Source of the DNA: Anoplopoma fimbria
Taxonomy: Eukaryota > Chordata > Actinopteri > Perciformes > Anoplopomatidae
Direction of reading: 5' to 3'
DNA length: 64,000 bases
Assembly (NCBI RefSeq): GCF_027596085.1
Contig: NC_072471.1
Location: 11,459,310 to 11,523,309, forward strand
The notes beneath the pieces were generated by a model. The model did no database searches and was not told the DNA's origin. It saw only the letters and a program-made list of their open reading frames with translations. The position numbers and the translations under genes are program-made. Of the stretch, positions 49,653 through 61,400 are shown in pieces; the first letter of the stretch is position 1; every line of letters starts with the position of its first letter.

Positions 49653-50664
49653 AGAGGCATACATCCAGTTTACAGCCCATCCACATGCAGAGACTGCAGC
49701 ACTGACTCCTCATGGGCTCTCTTGATGACTCAACACTAATAACACAACAGTATCCCAGCAGCTGGCAGCATTTGCACTGCCTTGTGTCTTCAAGCAGCAT
49801 ATCTTTCAGATGGAGTAAGAGCAGCAAGATCCCAAAAAAGGATCGTATTGCATCACATGTCCAACATATTCAAAAGTCATCTAACTTTAATGCACAATCT
49901 GCAAAGACACATTTACATTACATTTGCAGCAATCTGTTCCACCACTAATTCTGATCAATTCATCAGAGTGTGTTTTCATGGCCCTGGCGATAATCCCATC
50001 ACAGATCCTCTTTGGACAGACCAAATCAGAATTTAGGTCAGCACATGTTTTAAAGCCAAGTGTCTTAGTGACTGCCTGAATGACCGTAGTTGATTTGTGT
50101 TTTAGGGCTGCACGAAATCACATTCAAAGTCATGTTTGAATACAAAAAGAGGCCGTTTTAATCTTTAAGCTTGATTAAAGTGGATTTCTGTAGATGTGTT
50201 TGAGTGCTGGCTCTGGATTACAATTGTGCATCACAATACCTTGAGTATTTGGAAAATAAAGGCGAGAAATGGCCTAATGTTGAAGATGTGAGGGGAGATA
50301 CATTGTTACATCTAAAAAGTGGGTCGGCTAAATTCCACTTGGACTCACATATTGCATTTTTCTGTTTAAATCCAGGGCATGGGAGAAAGAAAGGTACTTT
50401 GAATTATATATATATATATGATATATGTGGATATAAACTGTATATCATTATTTGTAATATTTAACTAACCAAAAAAATGACCATTTGACTTGATAAGAAA
50501 TTCAATGATATAGAGTCAATAGATTCTATTGAAGTGTTGTAAGGGAGTTGCCCTCCACCTATAAAGGACAGTCTGCCCTTTAACGAACTATGCCATGGAG
50601 CATCCAGCAGCACGTCGCCCTTGACGCATGCAGCATTTGACACTTTCACATTGCGTCTCCTCAC

Positions 50665-50880
50665 CTGCATCCACAGAAACGCTACTTTATTTTCCTAAAG
50701 TGCAAAGTGAGTAGCTAAAACAACCTTTTTCTCATTCCAAAAAGACCAGCAGCCTTTTAAAGTAACTGCGCAGCACCTTACATCACTTCACCCCAATGAC
50801 GACTGAGCGGCACCGGTAATGCACTGCTCTGCATTGCGGTACTCCTCAGCCGGTCCATTTCAGCACTATATAGCGCCGAT
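50665..50880 (-). promoter_or_regulatory. Second candidate cntn1 promoter and first exon
   Basis: A minus-strand TATATA lies at 50868-50873 next to GCGCTATATAGTGC. About 170 nt downstream GTGGATGCAG precedes the donor gtgaggag, with the exon end at 50665. This could give an alternative first exon for cntn1. It is sequence inference only. Confidence 0.3.
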
Positions 50881-50968
50881 CGCATCCTAGTTTAATCCTC
50901 ACTCAGTCTACACACAAGAGCCAGTTTAGGTTCACACACACACACACGCTCGCTTGTGGTCTTCTTAC

Positions 50969-51200
50969 CTTTGAGGCAGAATGGGACAGTTTCAGTACCC
51001 TGTCCGCGTGGTGCACCCGGACCCGGACCGCATCACCCCCAAAACCCACCCGCCGCAGCGTCCCGTTCAGATGAACTTTTCTATTGGAGGAAAGAGGCTG
51101 AGTGACACCTCTGGGAGGCAGCGAGGATGCGGAGGAGATTGGTCCATGAAAGAGGGAGGATGAGAGTGATGGGAGCACCACTGCGTATCCCAGACAACGG
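50969..51200 (-). promoter_or_regulatory. cntn1: Candidate cntn1 promoter and non-coding exon 1
   Basis: A GC- and CpG-rich block (about 50,990-51,150) is followed on the minus strand by CTCAAAG and the donor gtaagaag, so a non-coding exon would end at 50969 and splice to 48016. A CCAAT box lies on the minus strand near 51,140 (ACCAATCTCC). No TATA box is evident in this block. Confidence 0.5.
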
Positions 51201-51971
51201 AAGTAAAGTCGTTATTGAAACAGTGGCCGTTTTTCTTATTTTAAAATGTGCACTGCATAGATTATTATTGGATTACTTTATTATACATTATTTGAAAAGA
51301 CAAATAGTTAGCCTCATAGTCCATAGAGCTTTACCATTTATCTTATTCCAATTTTACGCCATGTGCTGTGCATCATAAATGACCCTCAGATCAATCTATT
51401 ATTAATGAATGATCCAGACACTAGTTGTATCAGTGAATGAAATATGATTTAATCTTCTTCAATATTTGGATTAAGAGGGTTGAAGTTATTGGAGGAATAC
51501 TCCACCTTTGCACTGGGACAATATACACTTCAACATATTATACCTATGAGTTATTTATCTTTGACCTTTTAAATGTAGTCTTCGTTTGACTCATATGCCA
51601 ATTACTATTCACTGCACATGAATAAGCATGCCACAAATAAATTATTTTTGGTTCGGTATCTTGGTAGTTAAATTTGTATCTGTTCATTGGTTGTGCTTTT
51701 GGAAACAAAGCATATGGAAAACTACAAAAAAGCTCTTCTAGTATGAGAACAAAAGAAAGATGCCACAGTGCATGTGCACAAACGCCAGATGTATGTTAAT
51801 CCCCCAAGGATTAATTTTTGGTGCTTTATCTTTGTGGGGTAATTTGACAGATAGAAAATGACATTTTTATACACTAGGTGGAGCTACACGCACACACACA
51901 AATGTGCATGTTGCACTGCATGCACAACCACAAAGAAACAACAGAACTGATTCGAAATCCTGAAACCAACA
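51201..51971. other. nrcam-cntn1 intergenic gap
   Basis: Under 0.8 kb of AT-rich sequence separates the predicted 3' end of nrcam from the cntn1 promoter. No gene, tRNA or clear repeat is seen here. Confidence 0.5.
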
Positions 51972-54900
51972 TTTATTTCATTTTTTTTAAACTTCATTTA
52001 AAATACAAAATATTTTTGCAATATTATATTGTAGAGTAAACCATTTCGACAGCCTTTCATGCTTCTCATTTAGCTTAAACATTAACCAGAATGTCATATT
52101 ATATCATATCATATACTGTTTATCCTACTGTATGTTCACCAGTCACTAGAACATTGTTTCAGGGGTATTCACACTCTAATATGCCAGTCTTGCTTTCCGT
52201 CCATGCCGGCCCTCCTTCTGTATGCTCCAAATTAGACCTTGTGTTCTTTTTTTATGTGCCCACTCTTAAAAAGGATGTGTCAGTTTTTCGGATGATTATT
52301 TTTGGGACAACAGTTTTCCAGCTTTCTGCTTTTAGACGCCACATGTAGTCGGAAACTAGATGAACAGATGAGTTTGAAATGACATCCTGTTTAAGTGTGT
52401 GCCTTTTTATAAAAAATACAGAAAAGGTGCATGAACTGTCAGAGACAGAAACAATACAGGTGTCACAAGAGCTCAGTCACAAGTTAAATAATCTCCTTTG
52501 ATACCTGATAGGCTAAACATTTGAGCTAGCAAATTCACCTGACAAGTTAAAAAAAAATTGAAGAAATAAAAATAAGTTCACAGCAAATGAAATAGTGAAA
52601 ACTGTAAAGAGTCTCATCTCACACAACACCCTCCTACCCATAATGCAGTGGGACCAATTCAGGTCAAGCTCTCACCTCTGACCTCAAAAGATCTCCTCTC
52701 AAGTCAAGCCATTATTTACAAAATACAACAAAAATATCTACATGTGGAACGCTGACACGGAAAAAACTTGATGCAAGTTATGATAAACCTAAGACGTGGT
52801 AATGTTCTCTGAAAAAAAAAAGCTCTAGTATCCTCCGTTGCGAGGAGACACACACATCAGAATTATAGACGGTTTTCCATGTAAAAGCGATATTATACCT
52901 CACGCACGCCGTAACACAGTAGCATGCATGTGCTGCACACACAGACACACACACGCACACATACTGTACGCACACTTGTGCACCCAGACATTCACACAAG
53001 CTTCATTCATTTACAGGAGTAGAAAACTCACTGAGTGCTGCGCTCAGACAACATACACAGATATAAGGTTAAATGCATAAACCAAAGTCACCAGTGTGTT
53101 TACCATTTGCAGTGAAACAAGCAATATTTTCATTCACATAAACAGATACACCTGCTTCCACATTCAGTATCATTACGCAATTTTCCGACCCCCTTCATTT
53201 CTAAGTGCTACCAGTGACATTAAGTCTCGTTCTATCAGAAGTCTGTACCAGATGGTGAGTCTAGCTCCCGTTGGCAGTTACCTGGTGAGTATGTTGGCAG
53301 TAGTTTGTTGCTGCTGGAGAAAGAGCTCAACCTCAAGGTGAATGTTAGGAGGACAATGTTTGACATGAATACATGAAAACAGTGTCCATGCTCTGACCTC
53401 AGGTTTCCTACACAATTTCATATTCCGCACATTTTTCTTTAATTCCTAGATGGATGGTATGATCTGGCGGTGTGTTTGAATTCAATATGTTAATAACTGG
53501 GTGTATGATTGTCAATAAAGCCATAACAATCCATATCTGAAAATTAGTCCTCACAACTAATACCAGTGTACAACTGTAAAAAAGGTCATTTTTGAAATAG
53601 CTTTTACACCTGTGTAGGAACCCTGGACCCCAAAATTAGACTCAAAGAGTCTATTTTAAGTAAGTAAGCTTGCATGGATGAGATCACACAAAACAAAGCT
53701 TAAATGTGCCTTTATAAACACATTATGGAACAGAGCTTTTCCCATTTTTCATTTGAGTAATATGGGGTGGTAGACTGTATGCAAGATATTCACGGACCCT
53801 TAAGAACTGCACTGATCCCAGGTCTTTCCTGGGTATGAATAGGGATGTAACTCTGTGGATCTAAGTCACTGTTCTCTACGAAGGCACTAGAAACTGTGCT
53901 GAGAGGTTCTTGATCACCAACTAAATATCCAGAAACTAAAGTGTGTACCACTTAACCCTGTTCAGGTGCATTTATTGTATGTCATCCTCTCTCTCATTTC
54001 TGCCATTAGATAAAGTGGCATTGGAGACAATGTTGGGTAGCTCTGACAAATGCCACGATCGCCTTTAGATAAAGGCCTGCACAGTGGCCACGATTCGGGG
54101 GTGGAAGCACTTGATAATGACACTAGATCAATCACAGCTCCGCTTGTGTTCAGTTGGTGCTCAGTAGCAGGAAGCATAGGCTCGGTGTAAAGGAACGGAT
54201 TGGGAGGGAAAAGCCAAAAAAAAGACGTTAATAAATGCAAGCAATAAAAAAAGCTGGAGAAAACGTGTGGCTAAGAACAGGCTGATTGGGATAAGTGTGG
54301 GAGTTCTGCCTGGCTGGCTTGCTAGTGACCAAACGCTGAGTTCAAAGTGTTTCTAGCCAGGTTTCCAATGACTAGAAATGGATAACCCCCACCATGAAAT
54401 ATAGCTTCTTATTCTATTACATATGTACAAACACTTCATCTGTCTCAAAAAGACATGCTAGCCTCTATTTTGAGTCACAGTATCCAAAAAGACCCTGCCA
54501 AAGACCATTTTTTCCTCTATATATGTATATCATACACCATTTAACACTGACTGAAACAATAAAAGGAATACCCAGTCGCTAGTAGGCGTGCACCATATAC
54601 AGTCTGAACACACAGCTAACCTCTGCAACACGAAGGTGGTAAAATGCTTTATAGAATCATGATTTACTCCATGCAGATGTTTATGAACGGGACTCAATGC
54701 ATATTTGCCTGCCTGCGGGTCACGTACTGTAATTTGATAAAATATATATTTGGATACACCATGTTTAGTATGTTCGCAAAGGAGATCAAATGGCACTAAC
54801 ACATACACGCACGCTCACACACACTTCTGCTCAGTCTGAGTGGTAAAACTCTCTGGTACATTCCTTCTGCTTTTCTATATTGCTTCCTCTCTCCTTCCAT

Positions 54901-55229
54901 CTTCCTTCGGAGTCCTGACATCCCTCGTTTCACACCTTCTTTCAATGGTTAATGGGGGATGTGGTGTCTTTGCCTTTGTTGAGTGTGTGTAGATAAGAAG
55001 AGGTCACAGTGTGACAGGGGCTGGCGAGTGTGGAGATGAGGGCGTGTCAGCAGTCTTGGTGACAGGTAGCCATGGGGAAGGTGCCACCAGAGTGACAGCC
55101 ACCATGGTAAGAAGTAGGTGCCCACAACGACCGTCACCTTAGCAACTGTCACCACAGAGATGGTCACACTTGCCAGGGTGACAAGGAGTGGCCATAGCAA
55201 CCATCGCAGCCGGGCCTCGGGGCCCTTCG
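51972..55229 (-). other. nrcam: nrcam 3' untranslated region (predicted extent)
   Basis: About 3.2 kb of non-coding sequence follows the nrcam stop. On the minus strand AATAAA occurs at 53971-53976 and again at 51972-51977, giving a shorter and a longer possible end. Near the stop (54,980-55,200) the sequence is unusually rich in GTGACA/GTCACC-type words. Mammalian NRCAM also has a long 3' UTR. The limits are inferred. Confidence 0.5.
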
Positions 55230-55464
55230 TTAGACAAACGAGTTCATGGCGTTGACAGGCGACGGGGCCTCCGAACTCTCGTTGCCTTCGTGTGTGTCTT
55301 TCTCTTTCTTGCCGCTGTACTGGCCGATGAAGGAGCCGTCCTCATTGAACTGTCCGTCCCCGCCCTCCCCGTAGTCCACCAGGCTGTCGTCACTCTCGTC
55401 GCGGCGCACCGTCCCGTTGGACGGCGTCCGGCTACCCTTCAGCGGCTTGTGGTCCTCTGTGTCA
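55230..55464 (-). CDS. nrcam: nrcam last coding exon: FIGQY ankyrin site and PDZ ligand
   Basis: The acceptor cctttgcag opens 235 coding nt ending in TAA at 55230-55232. The product carries [39 protein letters not shown] and [22 protein letters not shown] is the phospho-regulated ankyrin-binding motif of the L1 family; the terminal SFV is a class I PDZ ligand known for NrCAM. Confidence 0.95.
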
Positions 55465-58400
55465 CTGCAAAGGGACCGAAATAGGTTGGAAGGAATGTTA
55501 CTGAGAAACTATTTAAGGGTAGTTGGTTGAACTGGTTTTCTGCAGTGGTCAATAACCCTGTTGTCACACAGGACAGGCTTTTATCCAAGCATTAGCAGTT
55601 TACATGAGTAATCTGGCTTTTCCACTGCACAAATACCACACGTACTATATGTGAAAGAATACATTGCTGTTGTGTTGTGTACACAATTTGGTACAAATGT
55701 GCCTGTAGAGCAACATCAACTTGACGTATAAACATTAACACAACTGCACATTATATAAGGGGTTATTAAAATGCACAATGGGATGCCTGAAACATGACAC
55801 ATCGTAGTACTTGTACAGTGGAGCAGCTCAGCTACATCTATAGTATTTATATAAGTTATTTGTGGTGTTAGTGCTGTTTTACATCTGGGTGCTGTTAATT
55901 TAGGGTTTGTGACCACTGCTAAAGATTTTGAAAAATGCGTGCTTTTCAGTCTCTTGCACTACTTTACCTTTATATACATTTAATGCAACAAAATCTACCA
56001 GTATGCTTTCAGTTTACATGCATAATCAAAAATGCATTCATACTTCTCAGTCTTTTTCCATAAATAAAGCATGTTTTCATTTGGTCTAAAAATGTCCTGT
56101 ACCAGTTAATACTAGGCAAGCTCAATGCATTTGTATTTTCAAAAAAAATGAAGGAAGTTGGAAAACTAGATGCAGTCATTCTTCATGTTAAATCTCAGTG
56201 TTAATGTTGTAACTGTGGTTATGGTTTTGACTATGTCAGTTCAGTTGATGTGCTTTCCCCTTGCTTTTAGTTTCACTCAAGTCAGAGACATAGCTTGAGG
56301 TGTTTTATAGAATTGCATGCTGGTTTTAGCGACATCTCGTCTTACCTCTCCATAGACCTAATCCCGTCAAAAACAAAGATAAGAATGGAAGCACACATGA
56401 AAAGCAATTCATGGACCAGAATGAGCGTCAATTTTTGTATGCACAGACATGACCAAAGCATGCATATGGAAACATTTAAAGCACAATGGCATCCATGTTA
56501 AGTTAAAAATACATTTCACTCAGAGCATCTACTTTGTGTCAAATAATTCTGAGGAGCCGTAAATCATAAAATCCTCAATATTCCAAGAAGAACTTGAAGA
56601 TGTTGTGATTAAAAAACTAAAACTACATCACCATAATGGAATTTGTTATGAATTTGTTTTGAGAATGGTTAGCATACAACTGACTAAAATGGACATTTGT
56701 ATGCATTGTACAAAGCTTTTGTTGATTAATGTCAGTGTGAGTTGGTCATAAGAATCAAGAGTAGTGCTGATTTATGCCTTGCCTCTATGGAGTGTTTGGA
56801 AATGGAGTCTGGTGGGGAGAGTGTCTCTGCAGCCTGGTAAAATGTTCTACATACAAACAGTCAATTTAGGAAAAAGTGGACCTGAAATGAATCGATGTAT
56901 TCTGTGGGCCTATTTTAAGCGTATGTTAGTCTTCTTATCCATCCCTCACCTGTACTCTCCAAATGTCCCATCATCCTCCTTCATAGGTTGGATCTCTGGG
57001 TCTTGGTGAGCATCTTCTTTCTCTTTCACTGTCAGATGACACCATTTTATTTTTTTATTTTATTTACAACTTTCCTTCCATCCATGTGAATAAGCTTGGA
57101 ATGACAGGATATACTGATCATGTGTGCCATTACCTGGATATTTGCCACCCTTGTTCCTCTTGATAAAGCACACTATGAGAAGGACCAAGATGAGGAGAGC
57201 GATGGCACACATCAGGCCAATAAACCAGCCCTGGGTGGCAATGTCTACCTGCCGACTTGGTACAGCTGTACACACACACACACAGAAAAGAGGAAAAGAT
57301 GGAGACAAGCAGTAAGCATAACTGTCAGTCCACATCCAGGTTGCTAAAATGGTGGAATCTGTGTTTTCTTCATGGTGAGCAACACTGAGATTAAAAGAGG
57401 CTGTAAACACAGAAATTAAATATCAAAATGGGTTAATATGCAATGGTTGTTCAGGCACTGTAAATGGGACAAAAATAAAAAAAAGTTAAATAATGAACCT
57501 CTTAGTGATGATTTTTAGTGACATGCATCAGACCGACTTGATGGGAACTCCAGACATGCTTGTACACTAACTACCAAACTAACTACCGTACATTCATGTC
57601 TGAATGTAGCAATGTATGTCTGATAATGAGACAGTGCTGTAACAGAAAGGCGATGGGAAAATGAGACAAAAATAAACCAAAAAGACGTCTATCCTGAGGC
57701 ATGCCGCCTCACCTGGCACCGCGACCAACACTTCGTCTGTGCTGTGGACTGTCGGGTCAGCCGGGTCTCTAGCTACCACACGCACCTTATAGGACGTCCC
57801 CGGCTTTAAACCTTTAATCATATGCCAGTGTGAACCGTTTACCAACTCCTTTTTCCAGTCGTCTTTACCTGGAATTAGTGGAGCGGATGGAGAGGAATTA
57901 GATTCAGGGAGCCTTTGGGAGGAATAATTATTTGAATGATGGTATTTCAACATCCGTTTTGATGGTAAAATGATTAAGGATCAGACTGATTGAGTTATAA
58001 ACAGCCAATCAATGCATGCACTTGTGTTTTGAGATGACAGTAAATACAAAGCGAAGCCTTACTGTTTTCTACAATATATTCCACATATACATTCTTATGG
58101 TGTCCAAAGTAATCCCAAGTGATCACAGCACCGTCCTCCAACATGGATGTGTTAACTTTGCCAAACGCAGGGCCTACAGGCGGCACTGAGCACACGAGAG
58201 GAAAAAAAACAATGGCTTTAATTCCAAAAGTCTACCTATTTAACAAAAAATAAAACCTTTCAAATATTGCTATGGAGCTTAAGTACAGGAGCTAGTGGAA
58301 ATAAAATAAATAAACATCACACAGTACGCCTGTGTTTAGTATAAAGCTGATGTATACAAATCTACCAAACTAGATACAAATCAGCTACTGTAACCCAAGT

Positions 58401-61400
58401 TCTTCCAGAGGCCAAATTCAAGAATAAAAAGGAACTCCATCTCTGTTTTTAACAGTTTGAGGATTACATTTAAAATCCCATACACCTGACAAGAGCCTCA
58501 ATTTACGAGCATTTGTTTGGCTGTCTGTCCCACCTTGCATGTCAGTTAAAGAAATCTATTACTCAATAAACGGCAACACCGTTTTTTTTATATGACAAAA
58601 GATCTTTGGAGGCAGTTTCAGATCCTGCAACAACATAGAAACAGGTCAGTTATATAACTGCAAAAAATTGCCATCTCAGCGAGGTCTTTTGATAGTCAGT
58701 GATAGGCGAGAGAAGTCTAACAGAAATCAACTTCACTCAACTTGTGGAAATTTACACAATTTTTTTTTTCCCTCTATTAATTAAACTAGTATTTTACAGA
58801 CTCTTTTGCAGAGATGGACCATTTTTTACAGGGCAGACAATACGTCAAGATATTTGGGGAGGTAGACGGGGATACAGGGAGTGTTGTACCCTTGTGAAAC
58901 GGGGGGTGCGGAGACTGAGTGACGGGGGAGGTTGGGTGAGGGGGCTCTGTAGGGCCTGAAAGAACATGGAAAATAGTGAGACAACACACATACGCAACAC
59001 AGTAGACAGCATACAGTGAACTGCAGAGCCAGTTTTTTGCAAAGAAAGTTGCTACCGACATGCTGAGTAAAAAAATTATGCAACAACTCTCTATCCTGAG
59101 ATTCAGAGAGGTTAAGTGCCTGGTTCAGTATGCGAACAAAATAAAACTCTGAATCACAGCACTGCTGCATGCATATTATCTAAATCAAGTTGATGCAATT
59201 TATTTACACAACCCATTGGTTTATAGGATCAGCAGGTATATAAAGTCTGTGTTAGTGCTGGACTTAAACATTCACAAGCATCATGCGTGAAGCTTCTATT
59301 GAAAACATGTTCATTTGAAGAGGGTAAATACGAGAGGTTAAGACTACAAGCACGACCAATTCTAAAAATCCAGTATTTTAAAGCTACTACGAGGAACTTT
59401 AATTTTGGATAGATAATGGCGGTCCCTGTGGTCAAACAGGGTAGTGCTTCCGAGCACCAGAGTGCCTTTATAAAACCTCCCATTTTACTTCAGCAGGGTC
59501 TTGGTTCTTGTTCTCCCAGTTCCTGGTGAAACTACATGATTTTGTCTGATTTTGCACATGATCTGATGCGAATAACTATTTAGAAAAAGCTAATCTTCTA
59601 GCTGATCGTCTGGTTTACTCATGGTGGTCATATGGGGGCATCAGTATTACATTTAGACTGTTTCATAACCAGTTAAAAGTTCCTCACAGTAACTTTAACT
59701 TATGTTGGAGTCCAACCTGTTGTCTCAGAACTGGACACAAGCATGGTTTGCTTGCAGATGCCATGGAAGTCCGTCAAACTGACAGTAAATCCCAAGTATT
59801 CACCTTTACATTTTTTAGGCATGCTACTTTAGCAACATGCAGGGATAATCATTTTAAAGACAAAATCTACTCTAAACTCTTTTATCTGTATCTAATAATA
59901 TCTGGTGGTATGAATAACATGCAGGTGCTTCCGATGGCAACTTGGGTTACCTTTGCCCGTCTCTACAGTGGGCTGAGTACGAGCTTCAGAGAGAAGGAAA
60001 AAGAGAAAGAGATAGAAGGGATATAAGGTGTGGAATGCAGTAGGACCTCATGGTTGTGCGTTTAAGCTCACAGGAATCCCCAATATCTGTCAGAGCAGTG
60101 TGATTATGACCAATGCACTCCTTAATTTGTTTGCTTTTTTACCAATGATATAGGACTTTGACCTTTTCCACCAACTGTGCTTGAAATTTGCTATTCGCTT
60201 ACTTGTGTCCATGACTGTGAAGGCCTCCTTTGTGATGATGGGGCCAGAGCCCTTGATTGTATTTGCACTTAAGTGAAACTTGTAGAGCATGCTGGAGTTC
60301 AGGTTGCCAAGGGTAATGGTGGTCTCGTTGGCTAGGAAAGTCATGACCTTGACTGGCCCCAGTTCACTGGTGTTGTTGACTGCAGAGAAAAGGTCTAAGT
60401 TAGGAATGCAGAGCACGGTTTGTCCTTTACACAGATGCCTCATTATACTGTGTATAATACAACAGGCAGTGTTTCAGGCAGATGGTAAGCCTACCTGGTT
60501 GGTATTTCAGTGTGTACCCAGCAAGCCGTCCATTGTTGTTCATTGGTGGGCCCCATTTTAGAGTGAGAGAGTCTAAACTAGGGTTTATGGTGTCCAGAAA
60601 AGAAGGAGGCCCTGGGACTGAAAACAAAACAAGGACCACAGTCAGAATCAGGATGTTGCAAAGGACCAATCATGAGACTCAGCTATTATATATTGTGCTG
60701 TGCAGAAAATGGACCTGTTTCCAAGAAGTTTCCAGGGTGTTCTGTGAGGTTTCAGGGATGTAACTAGATGGTTGCTAGGAGGTTCTAGGCGGTTTCTAGG
60801 ACATTACGAGGTTGCTATGGTGTTCTATGCGGTTGCTAGGGAGTAGCTACATGTTTGCTAGGGTGGTCGCTAAGGTATGGAAAGTGGTTGATATGGCAAC
60901 TGGGGTTGCTTTGAGCAAGTACTGCTTGACTGTTGTCACAGAAGCAGAACTAAAAATGCTAGTCGTAGCAACCATATTAGTGGTAGGTATCAAACGGCAG
61001 ATACAACACAATATAGGTTTAATCAAGTTGTGGTGACCCAATTCATATTTTGAGGTAGTTCCAAACTTAAAGTATGTCAAACAATTGTGACCCTTTCCCA
61101 CTATTTTGTAAGAAAAAAAACTGCTTGATTGAAATATTAGTGAGAAAAGTAGAAGAAAAATAACATGCAAGTTAAACTGTCAAGAAAATAATAAATCTTC
61201 TATATGCATGATGCTTTAGGCCTGCCGAACAAACAGGTCAGCCAACGGAAGCCATACACACCTCCCTCAGGTGTCTCAAATATCTTGCTGGGGCTAGGAG
61301 GCCCTTCTCCTTTGTTATTAAGGACTCTGATGGTGAGGTTGTAGAGGCTGTAAGGCTGGAGGCCTGGAAGACGGCCCTCGCTACGATTCCCACTGAACGT

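Noticed and set aside
54949..55200. 83-residue minus-strand frame just after the nrcam stop
   Set aside because: Within the 3' UTR, low complexity, no similarity.
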